Numbered from the stretch's first letter, positions 9,811-18,677 are shown. The stretch: DNA of 64,000 bases from Achromobacter xylosoxidans (GCF_002192695.1 NZ_MTLG01000053.1:124001-188000), one strand, 5' to 3'. Program-made: numbers and translations. The notes: generated by a model from the letters alone, not told the origin.

Positions 9811-10791
9811 TCAGTACTTCGAGGCAAGGGAATCGAGGGGAAGGGCGGGCGCGACCTGGATCAGGCAATCGCCGTCGTCGCTGCGGGCGATGGCGCGCAG
9901 GCAGACGACGGTGCCGGCCTGCGGGCTGGTCAGGGCGCGCGGCGCGGTGTCGGGTCGGGCGGGTTCCATCAGTTGGCCGATGCGCTGGCGCGCATTGATC
10001 ACTTGTCCCAGTTCGACCGCGGGCACGAACACGCCGGCTTCGCTGGCGCGCACGGTGGCGGCGGGGGCGTCCAGGTCGTAGAGGCGGACTTCGGGGCGGC
10101 GCGCGGACGGCCGGTCGGGCAAAAGGCCGAGTTCGCCCAGGCAGCCCAGCAGGCCGTCGCGGCAGCGGTCGACCAGCGCCTGGCTGGTTTCGCGGCCCCC
10201 GCCGATTTCGGCGCTCAGGCGCAGCACGCCGTGGCGGCTGGCGGCCGCCGGCATGGAGCCGGATTCCGTGCCGCGGAAGAACACGCAATCGGGCAGTCCG
10301 AAGGCGCGTGCCAGGGCAGGCAGGCGTTCGTCATAGGCATCATTGCCGTAGCGCGTGATGACCGACGAGGGCAGATAGCGCAGCGACGCGCCGCCGCTGT
10401 GCACGTCCACCAGCGCCTGTATGCGCGGCAGCAGGCGGGCTTCCAGCGCGGCCGCCACGCTTTCCGTGTAGCCGCGCGCGGGGGAGCCCAGGAAGGCGCG
10501 GTTGAGGTTGCCGCCGTCCGACGGCGACAGGCGGGTGCCCGCCAGCGAGGCCTCGGCGTTGGCCGCGGGCAGCAGGTAGACCGTGCCGCGCCGCAGGATG
10601 CCGGGCAGCAGGCGCCACAATTCCAGGATGGCGGCCTGGCCTTCCCATTCGTCGCCATGCACGCCCGCCATCAAGGCGACGGCGGGGCCAGGCCCCGCCT
10701 CGATCCTCAGCATCGGTATGGTGACGCGCCGGTAGGCCGACTGGTTGGTCGCCGCGGCGCAGGAAAAGTCCTCGCGGCTTACCGTGGCCAT
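9811..10791 (-). CDS. Succinylglutamate desuccinylase/aspartoacylase-family zinc deacylase
   Basis: This 326-residue protein belongs to the AstE/AspA metallo-carboxypeptidase-like family that hydrolyses N-acyl amino acids. The zinc ligands are His45 and Glu48 (GVHGDEWEG) and His131 (DVHSGG); a candidate catalytic glutamate sits in SAEIGGGRE around residue 215, and a beta-rich C-terminal domain follows. Members include DoeB-type N-acetyl-diaminobutyrate deacetylases of ectoine breakdown, but no other ectoine gene is present here. It is the middle gene of a three-gene operon with a TctC receptor upstream (31 bp) and a PLP lyase downstream (3 bp). Confidence 0.82.
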   Translation of the reverse strand: MATVSREDFSCAAATNQSAYRRVTIPMLRIEAGPGPAVALMAGVHGDEWEGQAAILELWRLLPGILRRGTVYLLPAANAEASLAGTRLSPSDGGNLNRAFLGSPARGYTESVAAALEARLLPRIQALVDVHSGGASLRYLPSSVITRYGNDAYDERLPALARAFGLPDCVFFRGTESGSMPAAASRHGVLRLSAEIGGGRETSQALVDRCRDGLLGCLGELGLLPDRPSARRPEVRLYDLDAPAATVRASEAGVFVPAVELGQVINARQRIGQLMEPARPDTAPRALTSPQAGTVVCLRAIARSDDGDCLIQVAPALPLDSLASKY

Positions 10792-10822
10792 GCGGCGGCT
10801 CCTGCGGATGTCGAGGTCCGGC

Positions 10823-11785
10823 TCAATCCAGCGTGGTGCCGGCGGCCTTGATGATGCCTTCCCATTTGGGCAGCTCCTTGCGTATCTGGTTCTGTACGTC
10901 CTGCGGCGTGCCGCCCAGCGGCTCCTGGGAGCGGCTGCGCAGTTCCTTGCTGACGCTGTCCGAGCGCAGCGCCGCGTTTAGCGCCGCGTTCAGCCGTGCG
11001 ATGACCTCGGGCGGGGTCCCGGCGGGCGCGACCAGCGCGCTCCAGGCCGATTGCTCGTAGTCGGGATAGCCTTGTTCCGCCACCGTCGGCACGTCCGGAT
11101 TGGAGGCGGCGCGGGTCTTGGTGGTGACCGCCAGTGCGCGCAGGCGGCCGTCCTTCAGGTTGCCGATCAGCGGCGGCAGGTTCTCCATCATGGAATCGAC
11201 ATGTCCGCCCAGCAGGTCGGACAGCTGCGCGGCCGTTGCCTTGTAGGGGATCTGGCGCACGGCGGCGCCGGTCTGGGCGATGAAGAGCTTGACCCCGACC
11301 TCGCTGGTGGTGCCCGGGTCGGCCGAGGTCATCGTCAGGCGTTCCGGCTGGGCGCGGCTGGCTTCGATGAACCCCTTCAGGTCGCGATAGGGCGAGGCCG
11401 CGTTCACCACGATGACGTTGGGCGTTTCGGCCACCAGGCCGATGGCGGCGATGTCGCGGTCCAGGTCGTAGAGCTGCTGCTTGAACAGGAAACGGTGCAG
11501 CACCAGCGTGCCGACATGGGCGTAGCCGATGGTGTAGCCGTCGGCCGCCGCGCGCGCCACCGCCTGGGTGCCGATGCGCCCGCCCGCGCCGACGCGGTTT
11601 TCCACCACCACGGGCTGGCCCAGTTGGCGGCTCATTTCCTGGCCCACCAGGCGCGCGGTGATGTCGGCGTTGCCGCCGGCCGCGGCCGGTACGATCAGGG
11701 TGATGGCGCGTTCCGGATAGGCGGCCAGCGCGGCGGGCGCGGCCAGGCTGAGCAACAGGGCGGCAAGACAGGCGGTGCGTTTCAT
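10823..11785 (-). CDS. Bug/TctC-family periplasmic solute receptor
   Basis: A 320-residue tripartite tricarboxylate transporter-type receptor of the Bug family, greatly expanded in Bordetella and Achromobacter. A signal peptide (MKRTACLAALLLSLAAPAA) is followed by the family hallmarks YPERAITLIVPAAAGG, ADITARLVGQ, VVVENRVGAGGRIG and ADGYTIGYAHVGT. The ATG at 11785 was chosen because it starts the signal peptide and has GGGGAA just upstream; a 29-residue in-frame extension is not signal-like. No TctA/TctB membrane genes are nearby, as is common for these orphan receptors. The two downstream enzymes suggest an N-acylated amino acid or similar carboxylate ligand. Confidence 0.88.
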   Translation of the reverse strand: MKRTACLAALLLSLAAPAALAAYPERAITLIVPAAAGGNADITARLVGQEMSRQLGQPVVVENRVGAGGRIGTQAVARAAADGYTIGYAHVGTLVLHRFLFKQQLYDLDRDIAAIGLVAETPNVIVVNAASPYRDLKGFIEASRAQPERLTMTSADPGTTSEVGVKLFIAQTGAAVRQIPYKATAAQLSDLLGGHVDSMMENLPPLIGNLKDGRLRALAVTTKTRAASNPDVPTVAEQGYPDYEQSAWSALVAPAGTPPEVIARLNAALNAALRSDSVSKELRSRSQEPLGGTPQDVQNQIRKELPKWEGIIKAAGTTLD

Positions 11786-11875
11786 GACGTTTCCCCAGGC
11801 ATTGAGAGCTGCGCCATTGTGCGGTCGCAGCCCAGGGAATATGTTTGTTTCAATGAGATGGATGTTCAACAAAAC

Positions 11876-13165
11876 CTAAGAATCATCGGCGTTGCGCCGG
11901 TCCGCCGTCCGGCCCAGGCGGTTGCCCACCGCGGCGGCGGCCAGTGCGCACACGGCGCCCAACGCGGCGATCAGGACTGCGCCATGGCCCAGCATGTCCA
12001 CGCCCGCCTTGACCCAGCCGCTGGCCGCATCGCCCGCGCGGTAGACCACGGTGTCGATGACGTTCTTGGTCTTGTACTTGTCCTCGGGCGAGACCGCCGT
12101 GAACAGCATTTCGCGTCCCGGCCGGATCAGGGCGTATTCGCCGACCCGGCGCACGATCATGGCCGCGGCCAGCACGCTGAACACGGGAAAGGCCGCCAGC
12201 GCCAGGAAGGCGGCCATCATTGTCAGCGGCACGGCGGTCAACAGGAAGCGCAGTCCCAGGCGGGTGGCCACGCGGCCGGTGATGAAGATCTGCGACAGCA
12301 GCGACAGCGCCTGCACCGTGAAGTCCAGCGCGCTGAAGACCCGGATGCGCTGGGCCGTGTCGGTAAAGGCATGCGCCACCAGGCGCGCCTGCTCCATGTA
12401 GAGAAAGGTATTGAGCGTGGCCAGCAGGATCACCAGCAGTGAAATCCCCAACAGATAGGGGGACTGGAAGATGCGGGAGAGTCCGGCCAGGATCGAACCT
12501 TCCAGCGGCCTGCGCATGTCGTCCGACGCCGCATCTGCGCGGTGGGCCGCGCGCCAGCGCAACAGCCAGCGCTTGAGGGGCAGCGTGGCGGTCAACAGCA
12601 GCGCCGACAGCAGCAGCAGGCCGGCCGGGCCCAGGGCGCCAGCCAAAAAGCCGCCCAACAGCGGGCCTGCCAGCCCGCCGGCGCTGGCGCCCGCGGCAAT
12701 CAGCGCGAACAGGCGCTTGGCGGACTCCATGCGGAACACGTCGGCCATCAGGCTCCAGGCGATGGAGACAACGAACAGGTTGAAGACCGACAGCCAGACG
12801 TAGAAGCTGCGCGCCGCCCAGACGCTGCCGGGCCACAGATGGAGCAGGGCGGCGAAGCCGGCCATGCTGAGGGCGAAGACGGCATAGACCCAGGTCACCA
12901 GCATGGCGCGGGGCACGCGCGCCGACAGCCAGCCGAACAGCGGCACCACGGCCAGCATGGCGACGAAGGTCGCGGTGAAGAGCCATTGCAGCTGGTCGAC
13001 GCCCGCCTGGATGCCCATGGTCTCGCGTATCGGCCGCAGCATGAAATAGCCGCAGAACAGGAAGAAGAAAAACGCGAAGCCGCAGGCTGCCGGCGCCAGT
13101 TCCTCCTGCGGGATGCCCAGCGCCTGCGCGGCGCGGCCCGCCAAGCTGCCGGGGGCGGACGCCAT
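11876..13165 (-). CDS. MFS-type membrane transporter
   Basis: A 429-residue integral membrane protein with about twelve hydrophobic segments, starting with FAFFFFLFCGYFMLRP near residue 30. It belongs to a Major Facilitator group sometimes labelled NTP/NTP-exchange-like, but nothing seen here supports nucleotide transport. The ATG at 13165 is preferred over an upstream in-frame start because it sits 4 bp after the aldo/keto reductase stop, making a compact two-gene unit. Its substrate is unknown. Confidence 0.75.
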   Translation of the reverse strand: MASAPGSLAGRAAQALGIPQEELAPAACGFAFFFFLFCGYFMLRPIRETMGIQAGVDQLQWLFTATFVAMLAVVPLFGWLSARVPRAMLVTWVYAVFALSMAGFAALLHLWPGSVWAARSFYVWLSVFNLFVVSIAWSLMADVFRMESAKRLFALIAAGASAGGLAGPLLGGFLAGALGPAGLLLLSALLLTATLPLKRWLLRWRAAHRADAASDDMRRPLEGSILAGLSRIFQSPYLLGISLLVILLATLNTFLYMEQARLVAHAFTDTAQRIRVFSALDFTVQALSLLSQIFITGRVATRLGLRFLLTAVPLTMMAAFLALAAFPVFSVLAAAMIVRRVGEYALIRPGREMLFTAVSPEDKYKTKNVIDTVVYRAGDAASGWVKAGVDMLGHGAVLIAALGAVCALAAAAVGNRLGRTADRRNADDS

Positions 13166-13169
13166 GGCG

Positions 13170-14084
13170 TCAGGCCAGCAGGGCGGCGATGCGTTCCCGC
13201 ATGGCGGCATCCGGCTGCGGCCCGAAACCGGCCTGGGCGTTGTCCGCCATGTTGGCCGGCTTGGAGGTGGCGGGGATGACGGCGGTGACCGCGGGATGGC
13301 CGATGATGAACTTCAGGAAGATCTGCGCCCAGGATCCGCAATCGATCTCGACGGCCAGCGGGGGCAGCGCCAGGCCCTTGACCCGGCGGAACAGCGCGCC
13401 GTCCTGGAACGGGCGGTTGATCAGCACCGCGACGCCGTGGGCCTGGCAGGCGGGCAGCAGGCGCTTTTCCGCGTTGCGGTCGCCCACGGACAGATTGACC
13501 TGCAGGAAATCCGGCTTTTCGCGTTCGACCAGCTCGGTCAGTTCGTCGTGGGCGTGGTCGGTGTAGTGCGTGATGCCCAGGTAGCGGATCACGCCTTGCC
13601 GTTTCAGCTCGCGCAGCAGCGCCAGCTGGTTGGCGGTGTCGATCAGGTTGTGCACCTGGACCAGGTCGAGCTTGTCGCTGCCCAGCGCCTTTTGCGATTG
13701 GCGCAACTGGCGCATGGCCGATTCGTGGCCCTGCGTGCTGATCTTGGTCGCCAGGAAAGTCCTGGCCCGCAGGCCGCCGTCGCGGGCCAGCAGCGCGCCC
13801 GTCACCGCTTCCGCCTGTCCATAGCTGGGCGCCGTGTCGATCAGCCTGCCGCCCTTCTGCAGCAGCGTGTCCAGCACCTGCGCCAGCGGCGCCATGGCGG
13901 CCTTGTCCGTGGGAGAAACGTTGAAGGTGTCGGCAGTGCCCAGGCCGATGACGGGCAGCGCCTCGCCCGATGCGGGGATGGTGCGGGCCAGCATGGGCGT
14001 CAGCACGCTAAGGGCGCGAACCGGCCAGGCGGGACCGGCCAGGGCGGCGGCGGCGGTCTGGAGGAAGCGGCGGCGGTCGGGCAT
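13170..14084 (-). CDS. Aldo/keto reductase with a Tat signal
   Basis: A 304-residue protein with an aldo/keto reductase barrel: DTAPSYG (catalytic Asp and Tyr), LATKIS (Lys), LVQVHNL (His) and a C-terminal VIPATSKP that fits the NADP-binding end. Its N-terminus DRRRFLQ followed by an Ala-rich hydrophobic stretch matches a twin-arginine signal (RR at 4-5, FL at 7-8), suggesting export. A periplasmic AKR would need an unusual source of nicotinamide cofactor or carry it folded inside. It is the first gene of a pair with the MFS transporter (4-bp gap) and lies downstream of a strong terminator, so it should have its own promoter in 14085-14120. Confidence 0.83.
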   Translation of the reverse strand: MPDRRRFLQTAAAALAGPAWPVRALSVLTPMLARTIPASGEALPVIGLGTADTFNVSPTDKAAMAPLAQVLDTLLQKGGRLIDTAPSYGQAEAVTGALLARDGGLRARTFLATKISTQGHESAMRQLRQSQKALGSDKLDLVQVHNLIDTANQLALLRELKRQGVIRYLGITHYTDHAHDELTELVEREKPDFLQVNLSVGDRNAEKRLLPACQAHGVAVLINRPFQDGALFRRVKGLALPPLAVEIDCGSWAQIFLKFIIGHPAVTAVIPATSKPANMADNAQAGFGPQPDAAMRERIAALLA

Positions 14085-14120
14085 GGCGAGGCTCCAGCAG
14101 GAAGCGCGGCCCCGGGCGGG

Positions 14121-14158
14121 CCAAAGAAAAAGGGCCTACACGTGAATGTAGGCCCTTT
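14121..14158 (-). terminator. Rho-independent terminator of the BI-1 gene
   Basis: A perfect 12-bp stem (14129-14140 with 14147-14158, 6-nt loop) is followed on the minus strand by TTTTCTTT (plus 14121-14130). It lies 24 bp after the stop of the gene at 14182-14892. Confidence 0.88.
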
Positions 14159-14181
14159 GCGCCGGTTTGGCAGCGTTGCGA

Positions 14182-14892
14182 TTACTCGCGGTTGCCGCCG
14201 AAGATGCCCAGCAGCATCAGCAGGTTCGAGAAGACGTTGTAGACGTCCAGGTAGATGGCCAGCGTGGCGGACACGTAGTTGGTTTCGCCGCCGTTGACCA
14301 CGCGCTGCAGGTCGACCAGCATGAAGGCCGAGAAGATGACGATGGCCAGGACCGAGATGGTCAGCATCAGCGCGGGCAGTTGCAGGAAGATGTTCGCCAG
14401 GGCCGCCACCAGGATCACCACCGCGCCGATGAACAGGAATTTCTGCAATCCCGACAGGTCGCGCTTGATGGTGGTGGCCAGCGTGGCCATCGTGCCGAAC
14501 ACGATCGCGGTGCCGCCGAAGGCCGTCATGACCAACTGCGAGCCGTTGCTCATGCCCATGACGAAGCCCAGCAGGCGCGACAGCATCACGCCCATGAAGA
14601 ACGTGAAGGCCAGCAGCAGGACCACGCCCAGCGAGCTGTTCTTGTTCTTTTCGATCGCGAACATCAGGCCGAACGCGCCCACCAGGAACACGATGGCGGA
14701 CAGGCCGGGGCTTGCGCCCATGACGCGGTTGATGCCGGTATACATGCCCACGGCCGCGCCCAGCACGGTCGGGATCAGCGAGAGCGCCAAGAGCCAATAG
14801 GTGTTGCGCAGCACCTGGTTGCGCGCGACCTCGCCCGGCGCGCCGGCCACGGCGCCGGAACGGTTAAAAGGGGACGGACGATATTCGTTCAT
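14182..14892 (-). CDS. Bax inhibitor-1/YccA-family membrane protein
   Basis: A 236-residue protein with seven predicted membrane helices of the BI-1 (TMBIM) family; E. coli YccA is a substrate and modulator of FtsH, and other members act as pH-sensitive calcium leak channels. The C-terminal helices and conserved Asp-bearing segment (VSATLAIYLDVYNVFSNLL) fit the family. The ATG at 14892 has AGGAG about eight bases upstream. It is transcribed alone and ends at the terminator at 14121-14158. The 130 bp upstream (14893-15022) hold its promoter region, where I found no convincing hexamer pair. Confidence 0.9.
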   Translation of the reverse strand: MNEYRPSPFNRSGAVAGAPGEVARNQVLRNTYWLLALSLIPTVLGAAVGMYTGINRVMGASPGLSAIVFLVGAFGLMFAIEKNKNSSLGVVLLLAFTFFMGVMLSRLLGFVMGMSNGSQLVMTAFGGTAIVFGTMATLATTIKRDLSGLQKFLFIGAVVILVAALANIFLQLPALMLTISVLAIVIFSAFMLVDLQRVVNGGETNYVSATLAIYLDVYNVFSNLLMLLGIFGGNRE

Positions 14893-15022
14893 TGAGAACT
14901 CCTGTGTGCGGCAGAGTAGTGGTTGCCTAGAAGGCTTAGATGGGTAGGATACCTTACAGTTCCCTGAAGAATCCACTTCTGACTAGGATTAGACCAGAGG
15001 CGGGGAATAGGTTCCAGGCGGG

Positions 15023-15421
15023 TCAACCCGGCCTGACGTCCTGCAGCACCCGGGTCACGATGCGCGGCAGTTCCGCATCCATGCGGGCCTGGATCTGTTC
15101 GATCGCTTCGGCCAGGGCCTCGCGCATCAGCTGCTCGACCTCGGCCTGCAGGCGCGCGCTCAGGACCGCCGCGTCCGGCGTCGCGGCCGGAGCCGCCGGG
15201 ATGGTCGCTACGGGCTGAATGATATCAGGGGACACATCGACGCCGTCCGCCACTTCCGTCAGGAGCGGAAAGGCCTCGTCGTCCCGGGCTTGCGCGCCGT
15301 CGTCGGCCAGTTCGGTCAGCACGGGCGCGTCGGCGTCGTGCGGGGCCGATGGCTGGTAGAGCGAGGGTTCGGCCCGCTGGGTCAGGGTAGGAATGCCGGG
15401 GTCGGCGGAGCGAGAGGGCAT
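15023..15421 (-). CDS. DUF2486-family protein of Burkholderiales
   Basis: A 132-residue soluble protein of unknown function. Its N-terminal half contains repeated short motifs of the type PTLTQ, PVLTELAD and PLLTEVAD, characteristic of DUF2486 proteins; the C-terminal half is an acidic amphipathic helix (ARLQAEVEQLMREALAEAIE) likely to form a coiled coil. The ATG at 15421 with GGGAG upstream was chosen over an in-frame TTG that overlaps the holC stop. It follows holC by 47 bp in the pepA-holC transcription unit, so it may be linked to the replisome clamp loader only by position. Confidence 0.72.
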   Translation of the reverse strand: MPSRSADPGIPTLTQRAEPSLYQPSAPHDADAPVLTELADDGAQARDDEAFPLLTEVADGVDVSPDIIQPVATIPAAPAATPDAAVLSARLQAEVEQLMREALAEAIEQIQARMDAELPRIVTRVLQDVRPG

Positions 15422-15468
15422 GGTGGCTCCCGGATGATCGAGATGGCGCGCCGGTACGGTCGGCGCGG

Positions 15469-15933
15469 TCAACCGTCAGGCTGCTGGCGGCTGAGGTCGT
15501 GGCTTTGCGGCGTGTGGCCCGCGGCCAGGTAGGTCCGCCAGCGCTGGCGGGCGGCCTGCTTGTCCTCGGGGTCGTCGGAGACGATTTCAAGCAGGCGCTC
15601 GAACGCTTCGAAACCAGGGGGGCAGTCGACATCCAGGTTCAGCAGCCAGGACGGCTGGGGCTGTCCGCCCTGGCCCGCCGCGGCGGCCGCCTGTTGCGGG
15701 TCCCCGGCGGTCAGGATCACCGGGGTGTCGGCCGCCAGCGGGTCGTTGGCCAGCACGTGCGGCACGAAGGACGTGTCGTCGAATGCCCACAGCATGCGGT
15801 CGAACGCGGCCAGGCGGGAGCCATCCCTACAGTACACCACCAGCCGCTGCCCTGCCAGGTAGCGCTTGCGCACCACCTGGCAGGCGGTGCGCAAGCGGTC
15901 GGGCGCGCCGAAGGCGAAGTCGATGCGCGTCAT
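15469..15933 (-). CDS. holC: DNA polymerase III chi subunit
   Basis: HolC (154 aa) links the clamp-loader complex to single-stranded-DNA-binding protein. The sequence shows the family pattern RIDFAFGAPDRLRTACQVV, then RLVVYCRDGSRLAAFDRMLW and FVPHVLANDPLAADTPVIL. The gene lies 22 bp after pepA, the same order as in E. coli and Bordetella. Length is close to E. coli HolC (147). Confidence 0.92.
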   Translation of the reverse strand: MTRIDFAFGAPDRLRTACQVVRKRYLAGQRLVVYCRDGSRLAAFDRMLWAFDDTSFVPHVLANDPLAADTPVILTAGDPQQAAAAAGQGGQPQPSWLLNLDVDCPPGFEAFERLLEIVSDDPEDKQAARQRWRTYLAAGHTPQSHDLSRQQPDG

Positions 15934-15955
15934 GCCGGGTTCCGTTGCTGCCGTT

Positions 15956-17464
15956 TCAAGCCTGGTCCAGCAGGTACTGCATCAGCAGCGGCACGGGGCG
16001 GCCGGTGGCGCCCTTGTCCTTGCCGCCGCGCCAGGCGGTGCCGGCGATGTCCAGGTGGGCCCAGCGGTACGAGGTGGCGAAGCGCGACAGGAAGCAGGCC
16101 GCCGTGACCGCGCCCGCCGGAGGACCGCCGATGTTGGCCAGGTCGGCGAAGTTGGACTTGAGCTGTTCCTGGTAGGCGTCGTCCATCGGCATGCGCCATG
16201 CGGTGTCCAGCGACTGGCGGCCGGCCGCGGCCAGCGCGTCGGCCAGGGCGTCGTCCTTGGAGAACAGGCCGCTGTTGACGTTGCCCAGGGCCACCACGCA
16301 AGCGCCGGTCAGGGTGGCGATGTCGATGACGGCGGACGGCTTGAAGCGTTCCGCGTAGGTCAGCGCGTCGCACAGCACCAGGCGGCCTTCGGCGTCGGTG
16401 TTCAGGATTTCGATGGTCAGGCCGGCCATGCTGGTGACCACGTCGCCCGGCTTGTTGGCCTTGCCGCTGGGCAGGTTTTCGCAAGCGGGGATCAGGCCCA
16501 CCACGTCCAGCGGCAGCTCCAGTTCGGCCAGGGCGCGGAACGAGCCCAGCACGCTGGCGGCGCCGCACATGTCGTACTTCATTTCGTCCATGGTGGCGGC
16601 GGGCTTGAGCGAAATGCCGCCGGCATCGAAGGTGATGCCCTTGCCGACCAGCACGATGGGGCCTTGCGCGCCCTTGGCGGTCTTCTTGGCCGCCTTGTTG
16701 CCGGCGTGGCGCAGGACGATGAAGCGCAGCGCTTCCTCGGAGCCGCGCGCGACCGACAGGAACGAACCCATGCCCAGCGCTTCGACCTGCTTGCGGTCCA
16801 GCACTTCGACCTTCAGCGACTTGAACTCGCGGGCCAGGCGCTTGGCCGTTTCGCCCAGGTAGGTGGGCGTGCAGATATTGCCGGGCAGGTTGCCCAGCGT
16901 GCGGGTCAGGTCCATGCCGTTGGCGATGGCGCCGCCTTCGCGCAGGCCCTTCTGGGCCTGGGCCGCGTCGGCGCGTTCGACGACCTGCACGATCTTCTTG
17001 AGCTTGGGACGGGCGTCGCGGTCGGGCTTGCCGAAGCTGGCGTCGTAATGGTAAGTGGCGTTGCCGGCCGCGATGGCGGCGCTGCGCGCGCGCGCGATGA
17101 CGGCCACGTCCGCGATCGGGTTGGCGACCAGCGTGGACACGCCTTCGGCCAGCTGCGCCGACACGCAGGCCGCGGCGAAGGCCTGCTCGGCCGAGGCGTG
17201 GGCGCGGGCCGAATATTCTTCCTGCTTGCCCAGGCCGACCAGCACCACGCGCTGCGCGGAAACGCCGGGCAGATTGCGCAGGGTCAGCGTGGAACCGGCG
17301 CGGCCGCGGAACTCGGCCTTGACCACCGAACGCACCGCGCCATTGGAAGCGCGGTCGATCAGATCGGCGGCAGGGCTCAACACGCCTTCCGCATAGACCC
17401 CGACGGCCAGGGCCGCGGTCTTGACTTGGTGCAGGGAAGCAGTGGTCTGTGTGCTAAATTCCAT
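15956..17464 (-). CDS. pepA: Leucyl aminopeptidase (M17)
   Basis: A 502-residue cytosolic M17 aminopeptidase with two catalytic metals that removes N-terminal residues from peptides; E. coli PepA also binds DNA. The metal-binding motifs are KGITFDAGGISLKP (Lys and Asp ligands), MKYDMCGAASVLG, and NTDAEGRLVL (Asp/Glu ligands and the adjacent catalytic Arg). It is divergent from lptF across 57 bp and leads the pepA-holC-DUF2486 unit. A GATAAT (minus strand, plus 17502-17507) could be its -10 element. Confidence 0.95.
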   Translation of the reverse strand: MEFSTQTTASLHQVKTAALAVGVYAEGVLSPAADLIDRASNGAVRSVVKAEFRGRAGSTLTLRNLPGVSAQRVVLVGLGKQEEYSARAHASAEQAFAAACVSAQLAEGVSTLVANPIADVAVIARARSAAIAAGNATYHYDASFGKPDRDARPKLKKIVQVVERADAAQAQKGLREGGAIANGMDLTRTLGNLPGNICTPTYLGETAKRLAREFKSLKVEVLDRKQVEALGMGSFLSVARGSEEALRFIVLRHAGNKAAKKTAKGAQGPIVLVGKGITFDAGGISLKPAATMDEMKYDMCGAASVLGSFRALAELELPLDVVGLIPACENLPSGKANKPGDVVTSMAGLTIEILNTDAEGRLVLCDALTYAERFKPSAVIDIATLTGACVVALGNVNSGLFSKDDALADALAAAGRQSLDTAWRMPMDDAYQEQLKSNFADLANIGGPPAGAVTAACFLSRFATSYRWAHLDIAGTAWRGGKDKGATGRPVPLLMQYLLDQA

Positions 17465-17521
17465 GAGGGTTTCCCGTGTACGTCTGTGTAGAATGCGGTC
17501 GATTATCCCGCATATTCTCCC

Positions 17522-18625
17522 ATGTCTCTATTCAAACGCTCTGTCGTCAGCGAGATCACCAGTCACGCTGGCGTTGTCTTTTCCACGTTGCTCATCGTAT
17601 GGCTCAGCGTGTTGCTCGTGCGCCTGCTCGGTGAAGCGGCGGGCGGCAACATCGGGGCGGACGTCGTGGTGGTGCTGGCCGCGCTGTCGACCATCACCGC
17701 ATTGCCGACCATCCTCGCGGTCTCCGTTTTCATCGCGGTCCTGACCACCGTCACGCGCAACTACCGCGAATCCGAAATGGTGGTGTGGTTCGCCAGCGGC
17801 CTGTCGCTGGCCGATTGGCTCAGGCCAGTGCTGCGCGTCGCCATCCCCGTGGCGCTGGCGGTGGCCGGGTTGACGCTGGTGGCGGCGCCCTGGGCGTACC
17901 GTCAGATCGGCGAATACCACGAACGCTTCGAGCAGCGGTCCGACCTGTCCAAGGTCACGGCCGGCCAGTTCGCGGAATCGTCCGGCGGCAATCGCGTGTT
18001 CTTCGCCGAGGATCCCCTGGAGCCCAGCGACGAACTGGGCAACGTGTTCGCGCGCGAAAACGGCCCCGAATGGCTCAGCGTGCTGACCGCCAGCAAGGCG
18101 CACAGCGAAACCTTGCCCAACGGCGACCGCTTCCTGGTGCTGGGCGAAGGCCATCGCTACGACCTGAAGCCGGGCACGCCCGAGATCCGCCTGGTGCATT
18201 TCGACAAGTACGGCTTGCGCCTGGAAAGCAAGTCGGGCGGCGATCCCGTGGCCGAAGCGCGCGCCAACGCCGAGCGTTCCGCCAAGGCGCGCACCACCTC
18301 GCAGCTGATCGCCGACAACACCAACAGCAGCTGGTCGCAGGTGATGTGGCGCATCTCGTTGCCGCTGGCCGCGCTGAACCTGGCGCTGCTGGCGATTCCC
18401 CTGGGCGCCGTCAATCCGCGCCTGGGGCGTTCGGGCGACCTGCTCATCGCAGGCCTGGTGGGCCTGCTCTACATGAACCTGATGAACCTGTCGCGCGCCT
18501 GGATCTCCAACGGCAAGCTCAGCTTCGGCGTGGGCGTGTGGGCCATCCACGCCGCGGTGGCGGCGCTGACGGTCTTCCTGCTGATGCGGCGCCTGCGCGT
18601 GAAGGCGCCCAAGAACAGCGCCTGA
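17522..18625 (+). CDS. lptF: LPS export ABC transporter permease LptF
   Basis: LptF (367 aa) is one of two inner-membrane permeases that extract lipopolysaccharide with LptB2 and pass it to LptC. It has membrane helices near 15-40, 55-80 and 95-125, a periplasmic beta-jellyroll (about 130-255), and three C-terminal helices. The N-terminal region (STLLIVWLSVLLVRLLG) and YRESEMVVWFASGLS match LptF rather than LptG. In E. coli lptG follows directly, but here a terminator and an opposing LysR gene follow, so lptG must lie elsewhere. It is divergent from pepA; a TAGAAT at 17489-17494 is a candidate -10 box. Confidence 0.92.
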   Translation: MSLFKRSVVSEITSHAGVVFSTLLIVWLSVLLVRLLGEAAGGNIGADVVVVLAALSTITALPTILAVSVFIAVLTTVTRNYRESEMVVWFASGLSLADWLRPVLRVAIPVALAVAGLTLVAAPWAYRQIGEYHERFEQRSDLSKVTAGQFAESSGGNRVFFAEDPLEPSDELGNVFARENGPEWLSVLTASKAHSETLPNGDRFLVLGEGHRYDLKPGTPEIRLVHFDKYGLRLESKSGGDPVAEARANAERSAKARTTSQLIADNTNSSWSQVMWRISLPLAALNLALLAIPLGAVNPRLGRSGDLLIAGLVGLLYMNLMNLSRAWISNGKLSFGVGVWAIHAAVAALTVFLLMRRLRVKAPKNSA

Positions 18626-18645
18626 CGCCGGCAGACCAGGCGTCG

Positions 18646-18677
18646 CGCGGCCCGCTCTGAGCGGGCCGCGGCGTTTT
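18646..18677 (+). terminator. Terminator after lptF
   Basis: A perfect 11-bp GC-rich stem (18646-18656 with 18660-18670, 3-nt loop) is followed by GCGTTTTC. It ends lptF transcription just at the 3' end of the opposing LysR gene. Confidence 0.8.

Noticed and set aside
8860..10851. A 663-codon plus-strand frame over the PLP and deacylase genes
   Set aside because: Gly/Ala/Arg/His-rich shadow without motifs; both minus-strand genes have catalytic residues in place.
15866..17491. A 541-codon plus-strand frame opposite pepA
   Set aside because: Antisense shadow; pepA is complete with its metal-binding motifs.
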